From Tabrizicola piscis (GTDB lineage: Bacteria > Pseudomonadota > Alphaproteobacteria > Rhodobacterales > Rhodobacteraceae), in the NCBI RefSeq assembly GCF_003940805.1, contig NZ_CP034328.1, forward strand, positions 1,284,001 to 1,348,000: 64,000 nucleotides of DNA. Reading direction: 5' to 3'. The position numbers were made by a program, and so were the translations under genes. Every line of letters starts with the position of its first letter. The stretch's first letter is position 1. A model generated the notes under the pieces. It was not told the DNA's origin and ran no database searches. It saw only the letters and a list, made by a program, of their open reading frames with translations. Shown here piece after piece: positions 36,362 through 45,696 of this stretch.

Positions 36362-36889
36362 TCAGGTCGCGGCGGTGACGCCCTGGCCAAGCAGATCTTC
36401 GACGAAGAACGCGGCGAACTGGGCACGGCCCGACACTCCGGCCTTGGCGTAGATCCGGGTCAGTTGCGCGCGGACCGTTCCAGCCGCCGCGCCACGCATC
36501 TCGGCGATTTCGGCAACGTCGAGGCCCTTCAACGCCAGAAAGGCCACGTCGCGCTCGGCGGGCGTCAGGGCCCAGGCCTGGAACTGTCGCTCGATCACGT
36601 CGGACAAGGCCCCGCGGGCCACGTCAAGCGCGGCTTCCTGACTGCGCAGGAACTCGATCGTGCGGCGCAAGGCGTAAGCGCCGAAGAAGATCCCAAGGAC
36701 AAGGGCGACCGTCACGGTCGCCTCAAAAATGAAATGGATCGAGGTCGGGTCCTCGCGCAGGTCACCGATCACATCGCCGACGAAGAACACGGTGCCAAAC
36801 GTCTGGATCAAGAGGAACGCCGAAAGCGCGGCCGTCTGGTGACGCGCCGCACTTTTGGGGTCGGTCGGGGGCCGGCGCAGAACCGTCAT
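36362..36889 (-). CDS. Membrane-anchored LuxR-type regulator
   Basis: A 175-residue protein with two membrane segments (about 18-42 and 52-75), a short helical linker, and a C-terminal LuxR/GerE helix-turn-helix (about 105-165, LTPAERDVAFLALKGLDVAEIA, GTVRAQLTRIYAKAGV). There is no receiver or autoinducer domain, so the signal is likely sensed in or at the membrane. Its ATG overlaps the stop of the cytochrome b gene by four bases, so it is coupled to it and probably regulates the local unit. Target genes unknown. Confidence 0.8.
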   Translation of the reverse strand: MTVLRRPPTDPKSAARHQTAALSAFLLIQTFGTVFFVGDVIGDLREDPTSIHFIFEATVTVALVLGIFFGAYALRRTIEFLRSQEAALDVARGALSDVIERQFQAWALTPAERDVAFLALKGLDVAEIAEMRGAAAGTVRAQLTRIYAKAGVSGRAQFAAFFVEDLLGQGVTAAT

Positions 36890-37563
36890 TTCCGCCGGTC
36901 GCCCTTTGCCCCGAACAGCATGGGGGCCAGAAGGTTGCGCCGCAGCAGACGGCCTTCGACGAAGACACCGGCCACATGCAGGGCCGCCAGAATCAAAAGC
37001 AGGTTTGCCGCCACCTCATGCACCTCTTCCGCAACATCACCCATAACCGAGTCCTGATCACTGTCCCCGTCGCGGACCAAGGCAGCCCAATCGCCTGATG
37101 CAACCGCCGCCTTGTCGGCGGCAACCTGCATCGGCGTCGCTCCGCCGGTCATGACAAGACCTGTGGCCACAACAGCCGCAAGTGCCAGCCAGAACATATA
37201 CACCATAAGCGCACCCGCCGGGTTGTGCGAGGGGTAGTCGCGCGGCTTATCGCCGCTGAACAGCCCCCGCAAATGCGCAACTGCGCGGACCGGGTTCGGG
37301 GGAAAGGCGGAAAAGCGCGCTTCCCTTGGACCAAGCACCCCCCAGACCAGCCGCAACAGCAGCATCGCCATCACCATCCAGCCGATCAGGACATGGGCAA
37401 GGCTGCCACCTTCGGTCACCAACGCATTCAGCAGAACTGACACGGCGATTCCCCAATGCGACAGGCGCACCACCGGGTCCCACAGGGCCGGTGGGCTGGC
37501 AAGCTGGTCCTTGACGGTTGGCGTGCTGACGGTCTGCGTACGGACAGTCCGGGGGGTTGCCAT
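36886..37563 (-). CDS. Cytochrome b561-family membrane protein
   Basis: A 225-residue protein with four membrane segments. Histidines in VVRLSHWGIAVSV, SLAHVLIGWMVMAML, EEVHEVAANLLLILAALHVAG can ligate two haems, as in the Ni/Fe-hydrogenase/cytochrome b561 family. It would move electrons across the inner membrane to an unknown partner. It is the second gene of a minus-strand unit, one base after the small PepSY protein gene and overlapping the LuxR-type regulator. The three may form a redox-responsive module. Confidence 0.85.
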   Translation of the reverse strand: MATPRTVRTQTVSTPTVKDQLASPPALWDPVVRLSHWGIAVSVLLNALVTEGGSLAHVLIGWMVMAMLLLRLVWGVLGPREARFSAFPPNPVRAVAHLRGLFSGDKPRDYPSHNPAGALMVYMFWLALAAVVATGLVMTGGATPMQVAADKAAVASGDWAALVRDGDSDQDSVMGDVAEEVHEVAANLLLILAALHVAGVFVEGRLLRRNLLAPMLFGAKGDRRK

Positions 37564-37564
37564 G

Positions 37565-37840
37565 TCAGTCTTCCGCCTTGATGTCGACCACCGCGCCGGA
37601 TGCGGGGTCGATATAGACCTCCATCATCGCGCCAGTGGCGCTATCCTTGCACTTGGCCTCGATCTTGCCGTCTTCGGCTTCGAACTCGTCAACCGTGCAG
37701 CCAGCGGCTTCCAGCGCAGCCGTTGCCGCGACCGGTTCAGTGCCGACGACATCGCCAATGGCGGGCATGGCGACAGCCGCCATCGGGGCAAGGACGGGAA
37801 GCGCAGCAAGGATGATCAGAGACAGGACTCTGGGTTTCAT
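37565..37840 (-). CDS. Secreted PepSY-domain protein
   Basis: About 91 residues: a signal peptide (about 1-24, ending AVA) followed by one PepSY domain (VAATAALEAAGCTVDEFEAED, KDSATGAMMEVYIDPASGAVVDIK). Such small periplasmic proteins often precede cytochrome b genes, as here, and may bind or tune the membrane redox protein. The ATG at 37840 has AAAGG upstream; a start at 37855 is possible but less well placed. First gene of the unit with cytochrome b and LuxR. Confidence 0.85.
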   Translation of the reverse strand: MKPRVLSLIILAALPVLAPMAAVAMPAIGDVVGTEPVAATAALEAAGCTVDEFEAEDGKIEAKCKDSATGAMMEVYIDPASGAVVDIKAED

Positions 37841-38066
37841 GGGGTAGCCTTTCATAATCGGTCCGCGATCTCAGGGGCGGACAGTCGACCGGGGCACCAC
37901 GCTCCGGGCTGCCCTTCCCTTCTCCTGACTGCCGACCATCGTCTATCTGCCGAATGTTTATCCGGCCCGCTCTAAGCAAGCGCTGACAGCGGTTCTTCGC
38001 TGGTCGGTCCCCTTGCGCCGAGGCGCGGCAGGGGCGATATGTGCAAAAGACTTCAAGGAACCCGCC

Positions 38067-39284
38067 ATGGCCCTGCCAATCCGTGACCAGATCCGTTACT
38101 GGGGCATCGTTGCCGTGGTGTTTCTGCTGCTGCTCTGGTTCCTTGGCAACGTGCTCTTGCCGTTTCTTGTCGGCGGGGCCATCGCCTATTTCCTTGATCC
38201 CGTGGCCGACCGGCTGGAGCGCGCAGGCCTAAGTCGCGTCGCGGCCACGACCGTAATCTCGCTTGCAGCGCTGGTTCTGGTGATCCTGCTGGTGCTGGCG
38301 GTGATCCCCACACTGGTCAACCAGTTGACCGCGCTGGTCAACGCCGCCCCCGATATTGCCAAACGCTTGCAGGAATTTCTCCTGGCGCGGTTCCCGGATC
38401 TGGCCGACAGCACCTCGACCATCCGCCAGACCCTTGCCGAGATCGGCGCGGCGATTCAGGCGCGTGGGGCGGAACTGGCCAATGGGCTGCTGTCCTCGGC
38501 GCTTGGCGTCATCTCTGCCATCGTCTTCATCGTCGTCGTCCCTGTGGTGGCCTTCTATCTGCTTCTGGACTGGGACAAGATGGTGCAGCGGATCGACTCC
38601 ATGCTGCCCTTGGACCACGCCCCCACGATCCGCCGTCTGGGCCGCGAGGTTGACGCTGTCCTTGCCGGGTTCGTGCGGGGGCAGGTTTCGGTCTGCCTGA
38701 CGCTGGGCACCTTCTACGCCGTGGCGCTGATGGCGGCGGGGCTGCAGTTCGGGCTGGTCGTCGGCGCGATTGCCGGGGCGATCACCTTCATTCCCTATGT
38801 CGGGTCGATCATCGGCGGCACGCTGGCCGTCGGCTTGGCGCTGTTCCAGTTCTGGGGTGACTGGGTGCAGATCGGGATCATCGCCGCGATCTTTGCCTTC
38901 GGCCAGTTCATCGAGGGCAATGTGCTGACGCCCCGGCTGGTCGGCAAGTCGGTCGGGCTGCACCCGGTCTGGCTGTTGTTCGCGCTGTCGGCCTTTGGGT
39001 CGGTCTTCGGCTTTGTCGGCATGCTGATCGCCGTGCCGGTGGCCGCCGCGATCGGGGTGCTGACGCGCTTTGGCGTGCAGCAGTACCAATCAAGCCTCCT
39101 GTATCGCGGCACCGCATCCAAGGCCGAGGCCAAGGCAAAGGCCGACGCGGGTACTGAAGGTGCGGGTACAGAAGGTGTGGGCGCAGAAGTTGTGCGCTCA
39201 GAACCCGAACCCAAACCCCAGACACCCGCCGCCAAGCCCCGGCGCAGCCGCAAATCCACGGCGACGGGCGGAGACGGCGCTTGA
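38067..39284 (+). CDS. AI-2E/PerM-family membrane protein
   Basis: About 405 residues with seven to eight membrane segments. The family pattern is clear: an N-terminal hydrophobic pair, a helical periplasmic domain (about 65-140), and the conserved GAIAGAITFIPYVGSIIGG and QFIEGNVLTPRLVGKSVGLHPVW. Members are variously described as permeases or sodium/proton antiporters; the substrate here is unknown. The C-terminus is a low-complexity E/A/K/P-rich tail. The ATG at 38067 follows AAGGAA. Its stop overlaps the TTG start of hdaA, so they are translationally coupled. Confidence 0.85.
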   Translation: MALPIRDQIRYWGIVAVVFLLLLWFLGNVLLPFLVGGAIAYFLDPVADRLERAGLSRVAATTVISLAALVLVILLVLAVIPTLVNQLTALVNAAPDIAKRLQEFLLARFPDLADSTSTIRQTLAEIGAAIQARGAELANGLLSSALGVISAIVFIVVVPVVAFYLLLDWDKMVQRIDSMLPLDHAPTIRRLGREVDAVLAGFVRGQVSVCLTLGTFYAVALMAAGLQFGLVVGAIAGAITFIPYVGSIIGGTLAVGLALFQFWGDWVQIGIIAAIFAFGQFIEGNVLTPRLVGKSVGLHPVWLLFALSAFGSVFGFVGMLIAVPVAAAIGVLTRFGVQQYQSSLLYRGTASKAEAKAKADAGTEGAGTEGVGAEVVRSEPEPKPQTPAAKPRRSRKSTATGGDGA

Positions 39285-39946
39285 TCCGTCAACTGGCCTT
39301 TGACCTGCCGCCGACAGAAGCCCTTTCGCGGGCAGATTTCTTTGTGTCCCCATCAAACACTCTGGCCCTGCAGGCGGTCGAAGGGTGGCGCGACTGGCCG
39401 GGGGGCAAGCTTGTGCTGGTCGGCCCGGAAGGATCGGGCAAGACCCACCTGACCCATATCTGGGCCGAGGCGTCGGGGGCGGCGATCCTGCAGGCCCGCG
39501 ACCTTGCCGAGGTGGATATTGCCGCACTCGCCGGTCGGGCCGTAGCGGTCGAGGACGCGCAGCAGATCGGCATGGCCGAGGCGGCCCTTTTCCATCTGCA
39601 CAATGTCGTCACCGCCGGGGGCACCCTTTTGCTGACGGCAACCACACCCCCGCGCGACTGGGGCCTGCGGCTGGCCGATCTTCTCAGCCGGATGCAGGCG
39701 GCGCAGGTCGCCCAGCTGATGGCCCCCGATGACGGGTTGCTTTCGGCCGTGCTCGTCAAGCTTTTCGCCGACCGTCAGGTTGCGGTGGCGCCAAACCTGA
39801 TCCCCTATCTGGTCAGCCGCATGCCCCGGTCCGTGGGCGCGGCGCGGGGGCTGGTGGCGGCGCTGGATGCGCAGGCGCTGGCGCTTGGCCGTCCGGTGAC
39901 CCGTGCCCTTGCCGGTGATGTTCTGGACAGGTTGGGGAACGGGTGA
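39281..39946 (+). CDS. hdaA: DnaA-related initiation regulator Hda/HdaA
   Basis: A 221-residue AAA+ protein. It begins with QLAFDLP (residues 4-10), a sliding-clamp binding motif of the Hda type, and has a Walker A GPEGSGKTH (48-56) and Walker B-like AVEDAQQIG. Hda with the clamp stimulates ATP hydrolysis on DnaA and so limits replication restarts. It starts at TTG 39281, overlapping the PerM-family stop as TTGA. perM next to hdaA and ppk is a frequent alphaproteobacterial order. Confidence 0.88.
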   Translation: MIRQLAFDLPPTEALSRADFFVSPSNTLALQAVEGWRDWPGGKLVLVGPEGSGKTHLTHIWAEASGAAILQARDLAEVDIAALAGRAVAVEDAQQIGMAEAALFHLHNVVTAGGTLLLTATTPPRDWGLRLADLLSRMQAAQVAQLMAPDDGLLSAVLVKLFADRQVAVAPNLIPYLVSRMPRSVGAARGLVAALDAQALALGRPVTRALAGDVLDRLGNG

Positions 39947-39950
39947 AACA

Positions 39951-39968
39951 GTGTCACGATCCTGTCAC
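39951..39968 (+). promoter_or_regulatory. PhoB-type box before ppk
   Basis: Two seven-base direct repeats, GTGTCAC and CTGTCAC, are separated by four bases (GATC), giving the eleven-base periodicity of PhoB boxes. It starts just after the hdaA stop. A possible -10 (CATAAC, 39980-39985) follows, which would put the transcript start at or near the ppk ATG at 39992. Confidence 0.7.
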
Positions 39969-39991
39969 GAAGCGCGCGGCATAACCCGGCC

Positions 39992-42196
39992 ATGACCCAA
40001 GCAGATTTCCTTAAATCGCCCTTCCCCGCCCCGGTGGACCTCCCCTTCGCCGAGACCGCCGGGCCAGCGCGCTACTTCAACCGCGAGCTTAGCTGGCTGG
40101 CCTTCAACTGGCGTGTGCTGGAAGAGGCCGCGAACCCCGCAGTGCCCCTGTTGGAACGCCTGCGCTTCCTGTCGATCAGCGCCACCAACCTGGACGAATT
40201 CTACACCGTCCGCGTGGCCGGCCTGCGGGCGCTGGTGCGCACCGGCAATGCCACGCTGTCGGAAGATGGCCGCAGCCCGGCAGAACAGCTCCACCTGATC
40301 AACGCCGACGCCCGCCGCCTGATGCAGACCCAGCAGACCACCTTCAACCGCCTTCGGCGTGAGATGGAGGCTGAGGGTATCAGCATCGTCCCCCGGTCCA
40401 AGCTTACGGCACGCGACCTCAAGCATCTTGAGGCGCATTTTCTGAACAACGTGTTCCCGGTGCTTTCGCCGCTGGCCATCGACCCGGCACACCCGTTCCC
40501 GTTCATCCCGAACACGGGCTTCAGTCTGGCGCTGGAACTGGAACGCAAGACCGATCACCGCAGCCTCAAGGCCCTGCTGCCCATTCCCCAGCAGATCGCC
40601 CGCTTCGTGCCCCTGCCCGGCAAGCCGGGCGAGCATCGGTTCCTGGCCTTGGAAGAGCTGCTGCTGCTGCACCTTGGCATGCTGTTCCCCGGCTATTCCG
40701 ACAAGGGCCATTGCAGCTTTCGCGTCCTGCGCGACAGCGACCTTGAGGTCGAGGATGAAGCCGAAGATCTGGTGCGCGAGTTCGAGACTGCGCTGAAGCG
40801 CCGCCGCCGGGGTGAAGTCATCCGCCTCAAACTGTCGGCGGGTGCCCCGGAAACCCTGCGCGCGCTGATCATGGAAGAACTCGCCGTCACCGAGGATGAG
40901 GTGGTGGAGGTCAAGGGCCTCCTTGGCGTGGCCGATCTCAAGGAACTGATCCTGTCCAGCCGCAAGGACCTGATGTGGCCACCCTTCACGCCCCGCGTGC
41001 CGGAACGGGTGCAGGACCACGACGGCGACCTTTTCGCCGCGATCCGGCAAAAGGACATGCTGCTGCATCACCCCTACGAAACCTTCGACATGGTGATCCG
41101 CTTCCTTGAACTCGCGGCGCGCGACCCGAACGTGCTGGCAATCAAGCAGACGCTGTACCGCACCAGTTGGGACAGCCCCGTGGTCAGCGCGCTTTGCGAG
41201 GCGGCCGAGGCGGGCAAGTCGGTGACGGCACTGGTCGAACTCAAGGCCCGGTTCGACGAAGCGGCGAACATCCGGCAAAGCCGCCGGCTGGAACGCGCCG
41301 GGGCGCATGTCGTCTACGGCTTCGTCAACTACAAGACCCACGCCAAGATCAGCACCGTGGTCCGGCGCGAGGGTGACCATCTGGTGACCTACACCCATTA
41401 CGGCACCGGGAACTACCACCCGATCACCGCGCGCATCTACACCGACCTCAGTTTCTTCACCTGCGATCCGGCCTTGGGCCGCGACGCGACCAAGGTGTTC
41501 AACTACCTGTCCGGCTATGTGCAGCCCGAAGGGCTGGAAAACCTCGCCATCTCGCCCACCACGCTGAAGCCCCGCCTGCTGGAACTGATCGCCGCCGAGG
41601 CGGATCATGCCCGTGCCGGGCGGCCGGCGGAAATCTGGGCCAAGATGAACTCGGTCATCGAACCGGATGTGATCGACGCGCTTTATTCGGCAAGTCAGGC
41701 CGGGGTGAAGATCAGCCTTGTGATCCGCGGCATCTGCGGCTTGCGGCCCGGCGTGAAGGGCCTGTCCGAGAATATCCGCGTCAAGTCGATCGTCGGACGG
41801 TTTCTGGAACACAGCCGCATCGTCTGCTTTGGCAGCGGCCACGGCCTGCCGTCCCGCAAGGCGCGGGTGTTCTTCTCCAGCGCCGACTGGATGGGCCGCA
41901 ACCTGACCCGCCGGGTCGAAACCCTGGTCGAAGCGCATAACCCCACCGTCAAAAGCCAGATCCTAAGCCAGATCATGGCGGCAAACCTTGCGGATGAGGC
42001 GCAAAGCTGGGTCCTTGCCCCGGATGGCAGCTACACCCGCGACCTTGGCCCAAGCGACGGTCATCTGTTCAACTGCCACCAGTTCTTCATGGAAAACCCC
42101 TCGCTTTCGGGCCGGGGAACGGCGGGCGCGAAGGATGCACCGCGTCTGGTTTCCGGCAAGGATGACGAAGCTGCCGGGGCGCCTGCAGGACTTTAG
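39992..42196 (+). CDS. ppk: Polyphosphate kinase 1
   Basis: A 734-residue Ppk1 that builds long polyphosphate chains from ATP. N domain, helical head domain and two phospholipase-D-like C domains are all present; [15 protein letters not shown] and [12 protein letters not shown] and [18 protein letters not shown] mark the family, with active-site histidines in the last two. The ATG at 39992 has no ribosome-binding site, but a PhoB-type box and a possible -10 lie just before it, which suits phosphate-starvation control and perhaps a leaderless message. ppx follows at once. Confidence 0.96.
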   Translation: MTQADFLKSPFPAPVDLPFAETAGPARYFNRELSWLAFNWRVLEEAANPAVPLLERLRFLSISATNLDEFYTVRVAGLRALVRTGNATLSEDGRSPAEQLHLINADARRLMQTQQTTFNRLRREMEAEGISIVPRSKLTARDLKHLEAHFLNNVFPVLSPLAIDPAHPFPFIPNTGFSLALELERKTDHRSLKALLPIPQQIARFVPLPGKPGEHRFLALEELLLLHLGMLFPGYSDKGHCSFRVLRDSDLEVEDEAEDLVREFETALKRRRRGEVIRLKLSAGAPETLRALIMEELAVTEDEVVEVKGLLGVADLKELILSSRKDLMWPPFTPRVPERVQDHDGDLFAAIRQKDMLLHHPYETFDMVIRFLELAARDPNVLAIKQTLYRTSWDSPVVSALCEAAEAGKSVTALVELKARFDEAANIRQSRRLERAGAHVVYGFVNYKTHAKISTVVRREGDHLVTYTHYGTGNYHPITARIYTDLSFFTCDPALGRDATKVFNYLSGYVQPEGLENLAISPTTLKPRLLELIAAEADHARAGRPAEIWAKMNSVIEPDVIDALYSASQAGVKISLVIRGICGLRPGVKGLSENIRVKSIVGRFLEHSRIVCFGSGHGLPSRKARVFFSSADWMGRNLTRRVETLVEAHNPTVKSQILSQIMAANLADEAQSWVLAPDGSYTRDLGPSDGHLFNCHQFFMENPSLSGRGTAGAKDAPRLVSGKDDEAAGAPAGL

Positions 42197-42301
42197 ACCA
42201 CGCGATCCGAATTGCGTCGAAGGAACCAGTCCTTTGCCCTATGGTTGACCACGCGCAAGGGGACCGTCACGATGCGGCCGCAAGACCAAGGGGATTCTGA
42301 C

Positions 42302-43855
42302 ATGGCAGCCGATGGACCCGCGCCCTTGACCGAGGACGACGATGACGGCCCCTTTGGCCGCCCGCTGTTCGATGACCCCTCGGCCCGTGCCCTGTCGCGC
42401 GTGGGGGTGGTGGACGTCGGATCAAACTCGGTCCGGATGGTGGTGTTTGACGGGGCTGCGCGCAGCCCGGCCTATTTCTACAACGAAAAGATCATGTGCG
42501 GCCTGGGCAAGGGCCTTGCCGAAACCGGCCACCTGCACCCACAGGGTCGCATCCGGGCGCTGGCCGCGCTGCGCCGCTTCGCCCTGCTGGCCGAGGGGAT
42601 GAAGATCTCTCCCCTCACCGTCGTGGCCACCGCCGCCACGCGTGAGGCGACCGACGGGCCCGAATTCCAGGCCGATGTTCTGCGCGAAACCGGCCTGCGC
42701 CTGCATGTCATCGACGGCGATGAAGAAGCCCGGCTGTCCGCGCAAGGGGTGCTTCTGGGCTGGCCGGACGCCAAGGGCATTGTCTGCGACATCGGCGGCA
42801 ACTCCATGGAACTGGCCCGGATCGGCGACGGCAAGGTGGGCAAACGCGTTTCCACCCCACTGGGCCCGTTCCGCTTGCAACAAATCTCATCCGACCCGAA
42901 GAAACGCCGCGACCATATCGGCAAGGTGCTGCGCGACGTGCAAGCGGTGCTAAAGTCCAGCGGTGAACGGATCTATCTGGTCGGCGGCAGTTGGCGGGTC
43001 GTGGCCCGGCTGGATATGGAGCGACGGAATTATCCGCTGACCGTGCTACACGAATACCGGATGACACCCAAGGGGCTGGATGACACGCTGGACTGGCTGG
43101 CAGGGGCCGATCTTGCCGTGCTGCGGGGCCGGACCGGGACCAGCGCCGAACGGATGGAACTGGTCCCTCTGGCCTGCGAAGTCCTGCGCGAGCTGCTGGA
43201 GCAGTTCAAGCCGTCGGAAATCGATGTGTCGGCCTATGGGATACGGGAAGGACTCCTCTACGAACACATGCCGGAAAAACTGCGGGCCCGCGACCCGCTG
43301 ATCGAAGCGGCGCGGATGGCCGAAGTGGTGCAGGCCCGCATCCCGGGCTTTGGCAAGAAGCTGTACGATTTCCTGCTGCCCCTGTTCCCGGATGCCGACA
43401 AGGCGAAACTGCGCCTGATGAAGGCCGCCTGCCTGCTGCACGACACGACATGGCGCGCCCACCCCGATTTCCGGGCCGAGGCCTGCTTTGACAATGCCAC
43501 CCGGGCCAACCTTGGCGGGCTGGACCATCCCGGCCGGGTGTTCCTTGGGCTGGCCCTACTGCACCGCTACAAGAACAGCCGCTCCGGCTCGCGCTTGGAA
43601 CCGATGTTCCGCCTGCTCAGCGAAGACGAAATTCAGGCCGCTGAGGTGCTGGGCAAGGCCATGCGGTTCGGGGCGATGTTTTCGGTCGGCGATCCCGCCA
43701 AGGCGGGGCGGCTGATCTGGCATCCAAAGAAACGCCAGCTGGAGCTGGAGCTGACCCCCGCCGGTGACGGCCTGTTCGGCGAGGTGGCGCAAGCGCGGTT
43801 TCAGTCGCTGGCGCTGTCGCTGAAGGCCGAAACCCGCGTCACCCGGGCCACCTGA
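42302..43855 (+). CDS. ppx: Exopolyphosphatase (Ppx/GppA family)
   Basis: About 517 residues. The ASKHA-type phosphate loops are VVDVGSNSVRMVVFDG, the ATAATREATDG stretch and CDIGGNSMELARIG, and a C-terminal HD-like helical domain follows (DTTWRAHPDFRAEA). The enzyme releases phosphate from polyphosphate ends and so opposes Ppk. I chose the ATG at 42302, which has AAGGGG eight bases upstream, over earlier starts at 42212 and 42272. Its TGA overlaps the next ATG. Its acidic N-terminus (EDDDDGPFG) is unusual but not alarming. Confidence 0.93.
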   Translation: MAADGPAPLTEDDDDGPFGRPLFDDPSARALSRVGVVDVGSNSVRMVVFDGAARSPAYFYNEKIMCGLGKGLAETGHLHPQGRIRALAALRRFALLAEGMKISPLTVVATAATREATDGPEFQADVLRETGLRLHVIDGDEEARLSAQGVLLGWPDAKGIVCDIGGNSMELARIGDGKVGKRVSTPLGPFRLQQISSDPKKRRDHIGKVLRDVQAVLKSSGERIYLVGGSWRVVARLDMERRNYPLTVLHEYRMTPKGLDDTLDWLAGADLAVLRGRTGTSAERMELVPLACEVLRELLEQFKPSEIDVSAYGIREGLLYEHMPEKLRARDPLIEAARMAEVVQARIPGFGKKLYDFLLPLFPDADKAKLRLMKAACLLHDTTWRAHPDFRAEACFDNATRANLGGLDHPGRVFLGLALLHRYKNSRSGSRLEPMFRLLSEDEIQAAEVLGKAMRFGAMFSVGDPAKAGRLIWHPKKRQLELELTPAGDGLFGEVAQARFQSLALSLKAETRVTRAT

Positions 43856-44469
43856 TGCTGCGGCTTGATCATCTCGCAATCGTCGCCGGGCGGCTGGAAG
43901 ACGGCGTGGCCGCCGTGGAAAGCCTGCTTGGCGTGCCGATGGCGGGCGGGGGCAAGCACCCCTTGATGGCCACCCACAACCGGCTGCTGGGGCTTGGCGA
44001 CCTCTATCTTGAGGTGATCGCGATCGACCCTGAGGCCCCGGCCCCGACCCGCCCCCGGTGGTTCGACATGGACAGTTTCCGCGGACCACCGCGCCTTTCC
44101 AATTGGGTGGCGGCCTGTGATGATCTTGCGGCCGAAGTGGCGCAGGGGCCACAAGGCATCGGCACTCCCATCGCGCTGCAGCGCGGGGATTATCGCTGGC
44201 AGATGGCCGTGCCCGAGGATGGGCGACTGCCCTTTGACGGTGCCTGCCCTGCGCTGATCCGCTGGGAAGGAACCGCGCATCCAGCCCGCGCCCTGCCCGA
44301 CACCGGGCTAAGGCTTTCGCGGCTGGAGATTGCGCACCCACAGTCCGCCGCCTTGCGCAAGGCGCTGGCCGGGCGGCTGCAGGACCCCCGCGTCGTGATC
44401 CTTGACGGGCCGGTCGTGGCCCTTCGCGCCACCATCGATACACCGGAAGGTCCACGCGAACTATGCTGA
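43855..44469 (+). CDS. VOC-fold glyoxalase-like protein
   Basis: A 204-residue protein starting RLDHLAIVAGRLEDGVAAVESLLG, the pattern of the glyoxalase-like VOC domain, with a second half-domain from about residue 100. LGDLYLEVIAID provides a likely metal-ligand glutamate. Substrate unknown. The ATG overlaps the ppx stop (TGATG) and the stop overlaps the acetyltransferase gene by seven bases, so it is translated within the ppk-ppx transcript. Confidence 0.8.
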   Translation: MLRLDHLAIVAGRLEDGVAAVESLLGVPMAGGGKHPLMATHNRLLGLGDLYLEVIAIDPEAPAPTRPRWFDMDSFRGPPRLSNWVAACDDLAAEVAQGPQGIGTPIALQRGDYRWQMAVPEDGRLPFDGACPALIRWEGTAHPARALPDTGLRLSRLEIAHPQSAALRKALAGRLQDPRVVILDGPVVALRATIDTPEGPRELC

Positions 44470-44948
44470 TCCGCCTTGCAACTGCGGCGGACGCTGCAGC
44501 AATCGCCACCCTCTGGAACCCCTACATCCGCGACACGCCCGTTACCTTCAACGCCGCCGAAAAGTCCGCCCTGGACGTCGAGCGGATGATCGAGGATCGA
44601 AACTCGCTTGGCCATGCAACCTTTGTGGCGACGGACGGCGACCTGCTGGGCTTTGCCAGCTACGCACAGTTTCGCGGCGGGGTGGGTTATGCCACCTGCA
44701 TGGAACACTCGATCCTGCTCGCACCCGATGCGCGGGGCAAGGGGGCCGGGCGCGGGCTGATCAACGCCGTCTGCGCCCATGCAGCGGCGGCAGGGGCGCA
44801 TCAGATGATCGGCGGCGTCTCGGGCGAGAACAGCGAAGGCCGCGCCTTCCACGCCGCCATGGGCTTTGCCCATATCGCGACCATCCCCGAGGCTGGCTTC
44901 AAGTTCGGCCGCTTCATCGACCTTGTGCTGATGCAGAAATTCCTCTGA
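44463..44948 (+). CDS. GNAT-family N-acetyltransferase
   Basis: A 161-residue acyl-CoA-dependent acetyltransferase. IRLATAADAAAIATLWNPYI opens the fold, and LAPDARGKGAGRGLINAVC is the acetyl-CoA pyrophosphate loop (Q/RxxGxG/A type). AFHAAMGFAHIATIPEAGFKFG resembles the Pat/phosphinothricin-type subgroup, but the substrate cannot be named. It overlaps the VOC gene by seven bases and ends the ppk-ppx run. Confidence 0.88.
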   Translation: MLIRLATAADAAAIATLWNPYIRDTPVTFNAAEKSALDVERMIEDRNSLGHATFVATDGDLLGFASYAQFRGGVGYATCMEHSILLAPDARGKGAGRGLINAVCAHAAAAGAHQMIGGVSGENSEGRAFHAAMGFAHIATIPEAGFKFGRFIDLVLMQKFL

Positions 44949-44982
44949 CATCTGCCCCCGGCGCAGGTAAGCTTGCAGCATC

Positions 44983-45696
44983 ATGTCGATCTGGACCCGC
45001 ATCGCCGAAGCCTTGTCCGCCCTTGCCAAGGGTGAACCGCTGTCTGTTGTCTTTGACCGGCTGCTGCGCGCGCCTGCCCCCGAACAGTCGGTCGGCTTTA
45101 CCATCGCCGTACTCGCACTGGGTGCCAAGATGGCCAAGGCCGATGGCACCGTCACGCGCGACGAGGTGACCGCCTTCCGCCGCATCTTCACCTTCCCCGA
45201 AGGCGAAGAGGCTCATGCCGCCCATGTCTTCGACCTTGCACGGCAGGACATCGCGGGATTTGACGCCTACGCCCGCAAGATTGCCCGGCTGTTCAACCCC
45301 GAAGGCCAGCGCATCTGCGCCGACGATCACCACGTTCTGGTCGATATCCTTGAGGCGCTGTTTCAGATCGCCATCGCCGACGGGTCCTATCACGCGGGCG
45401 AAGATGCGTTCCTTGCCCATGTGGCCGACGAATTCGGTCTGGACGAAGCCTGTTTCCGCATCGTCCGGTCACGACTGGTCGAAGGCGCACCGCGCGATCC
45501 TTATGACGTCCTCGGCCTGCCGCGCGATGCCAGCAAGGAAGCCGCGCGCAAGGCGTGGAAAGACCTTGTGCGCGACACCCACCCTGATGTGATGCAGGCC
45601 CGCGGCGTCCCGCCCGAGGCGATGAAGCTGGCAGAACGCCGGATGCAGTTGATCAACGAAGCCTGGCGCGAAATCTCGACCAAGGAAGCCGCGTGA
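44983..45696 (+). CDS. DjlA-like TerB/J-domain co-chaperone
   Basis: A 237-residue protein with a TerB-like helical domain (about 30-155, ending before EGAPRD) and a C-terminal J domain (about 165-235, DPYDVLGLPRDASKEAARKA) that includes the THPD motif needed to stimulate DnaK. Unlike DjlA it has no N-terminal membrane anchor, so it is probably soluble. The GTGA overlap with the nuclease-like gene shows coupling. Client proteins unknown. Confidence 0.85.
   Translation: MSIWTRIAEALSALAKGEPLSVVFDRLLRAPAPEQSVGFTIAVLALGAKMAKADGTVTRDEVTAFRRIFTFPEGEEAHAAHVFDLARQDIAGFDAYARKIARLFNPEGQRICADDHHVLVDILEALFQIAIADGSYHAGEDAFLAHVADEFGLDEACFRIVRSRLVEGAPRDPYDVLGLPRDASKEAARKAWKDLVRDTHPDVMQARGVPPEAMKLAERRMQLINEAWREISTKEAA

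Noticed and set aside
39965..41938. A 657-codon minus-strand frame opposite ppk
   Set aside because: Ppk motifs are all on the plus strand; this frame has no recognisable domain and no ribosome-binding site.
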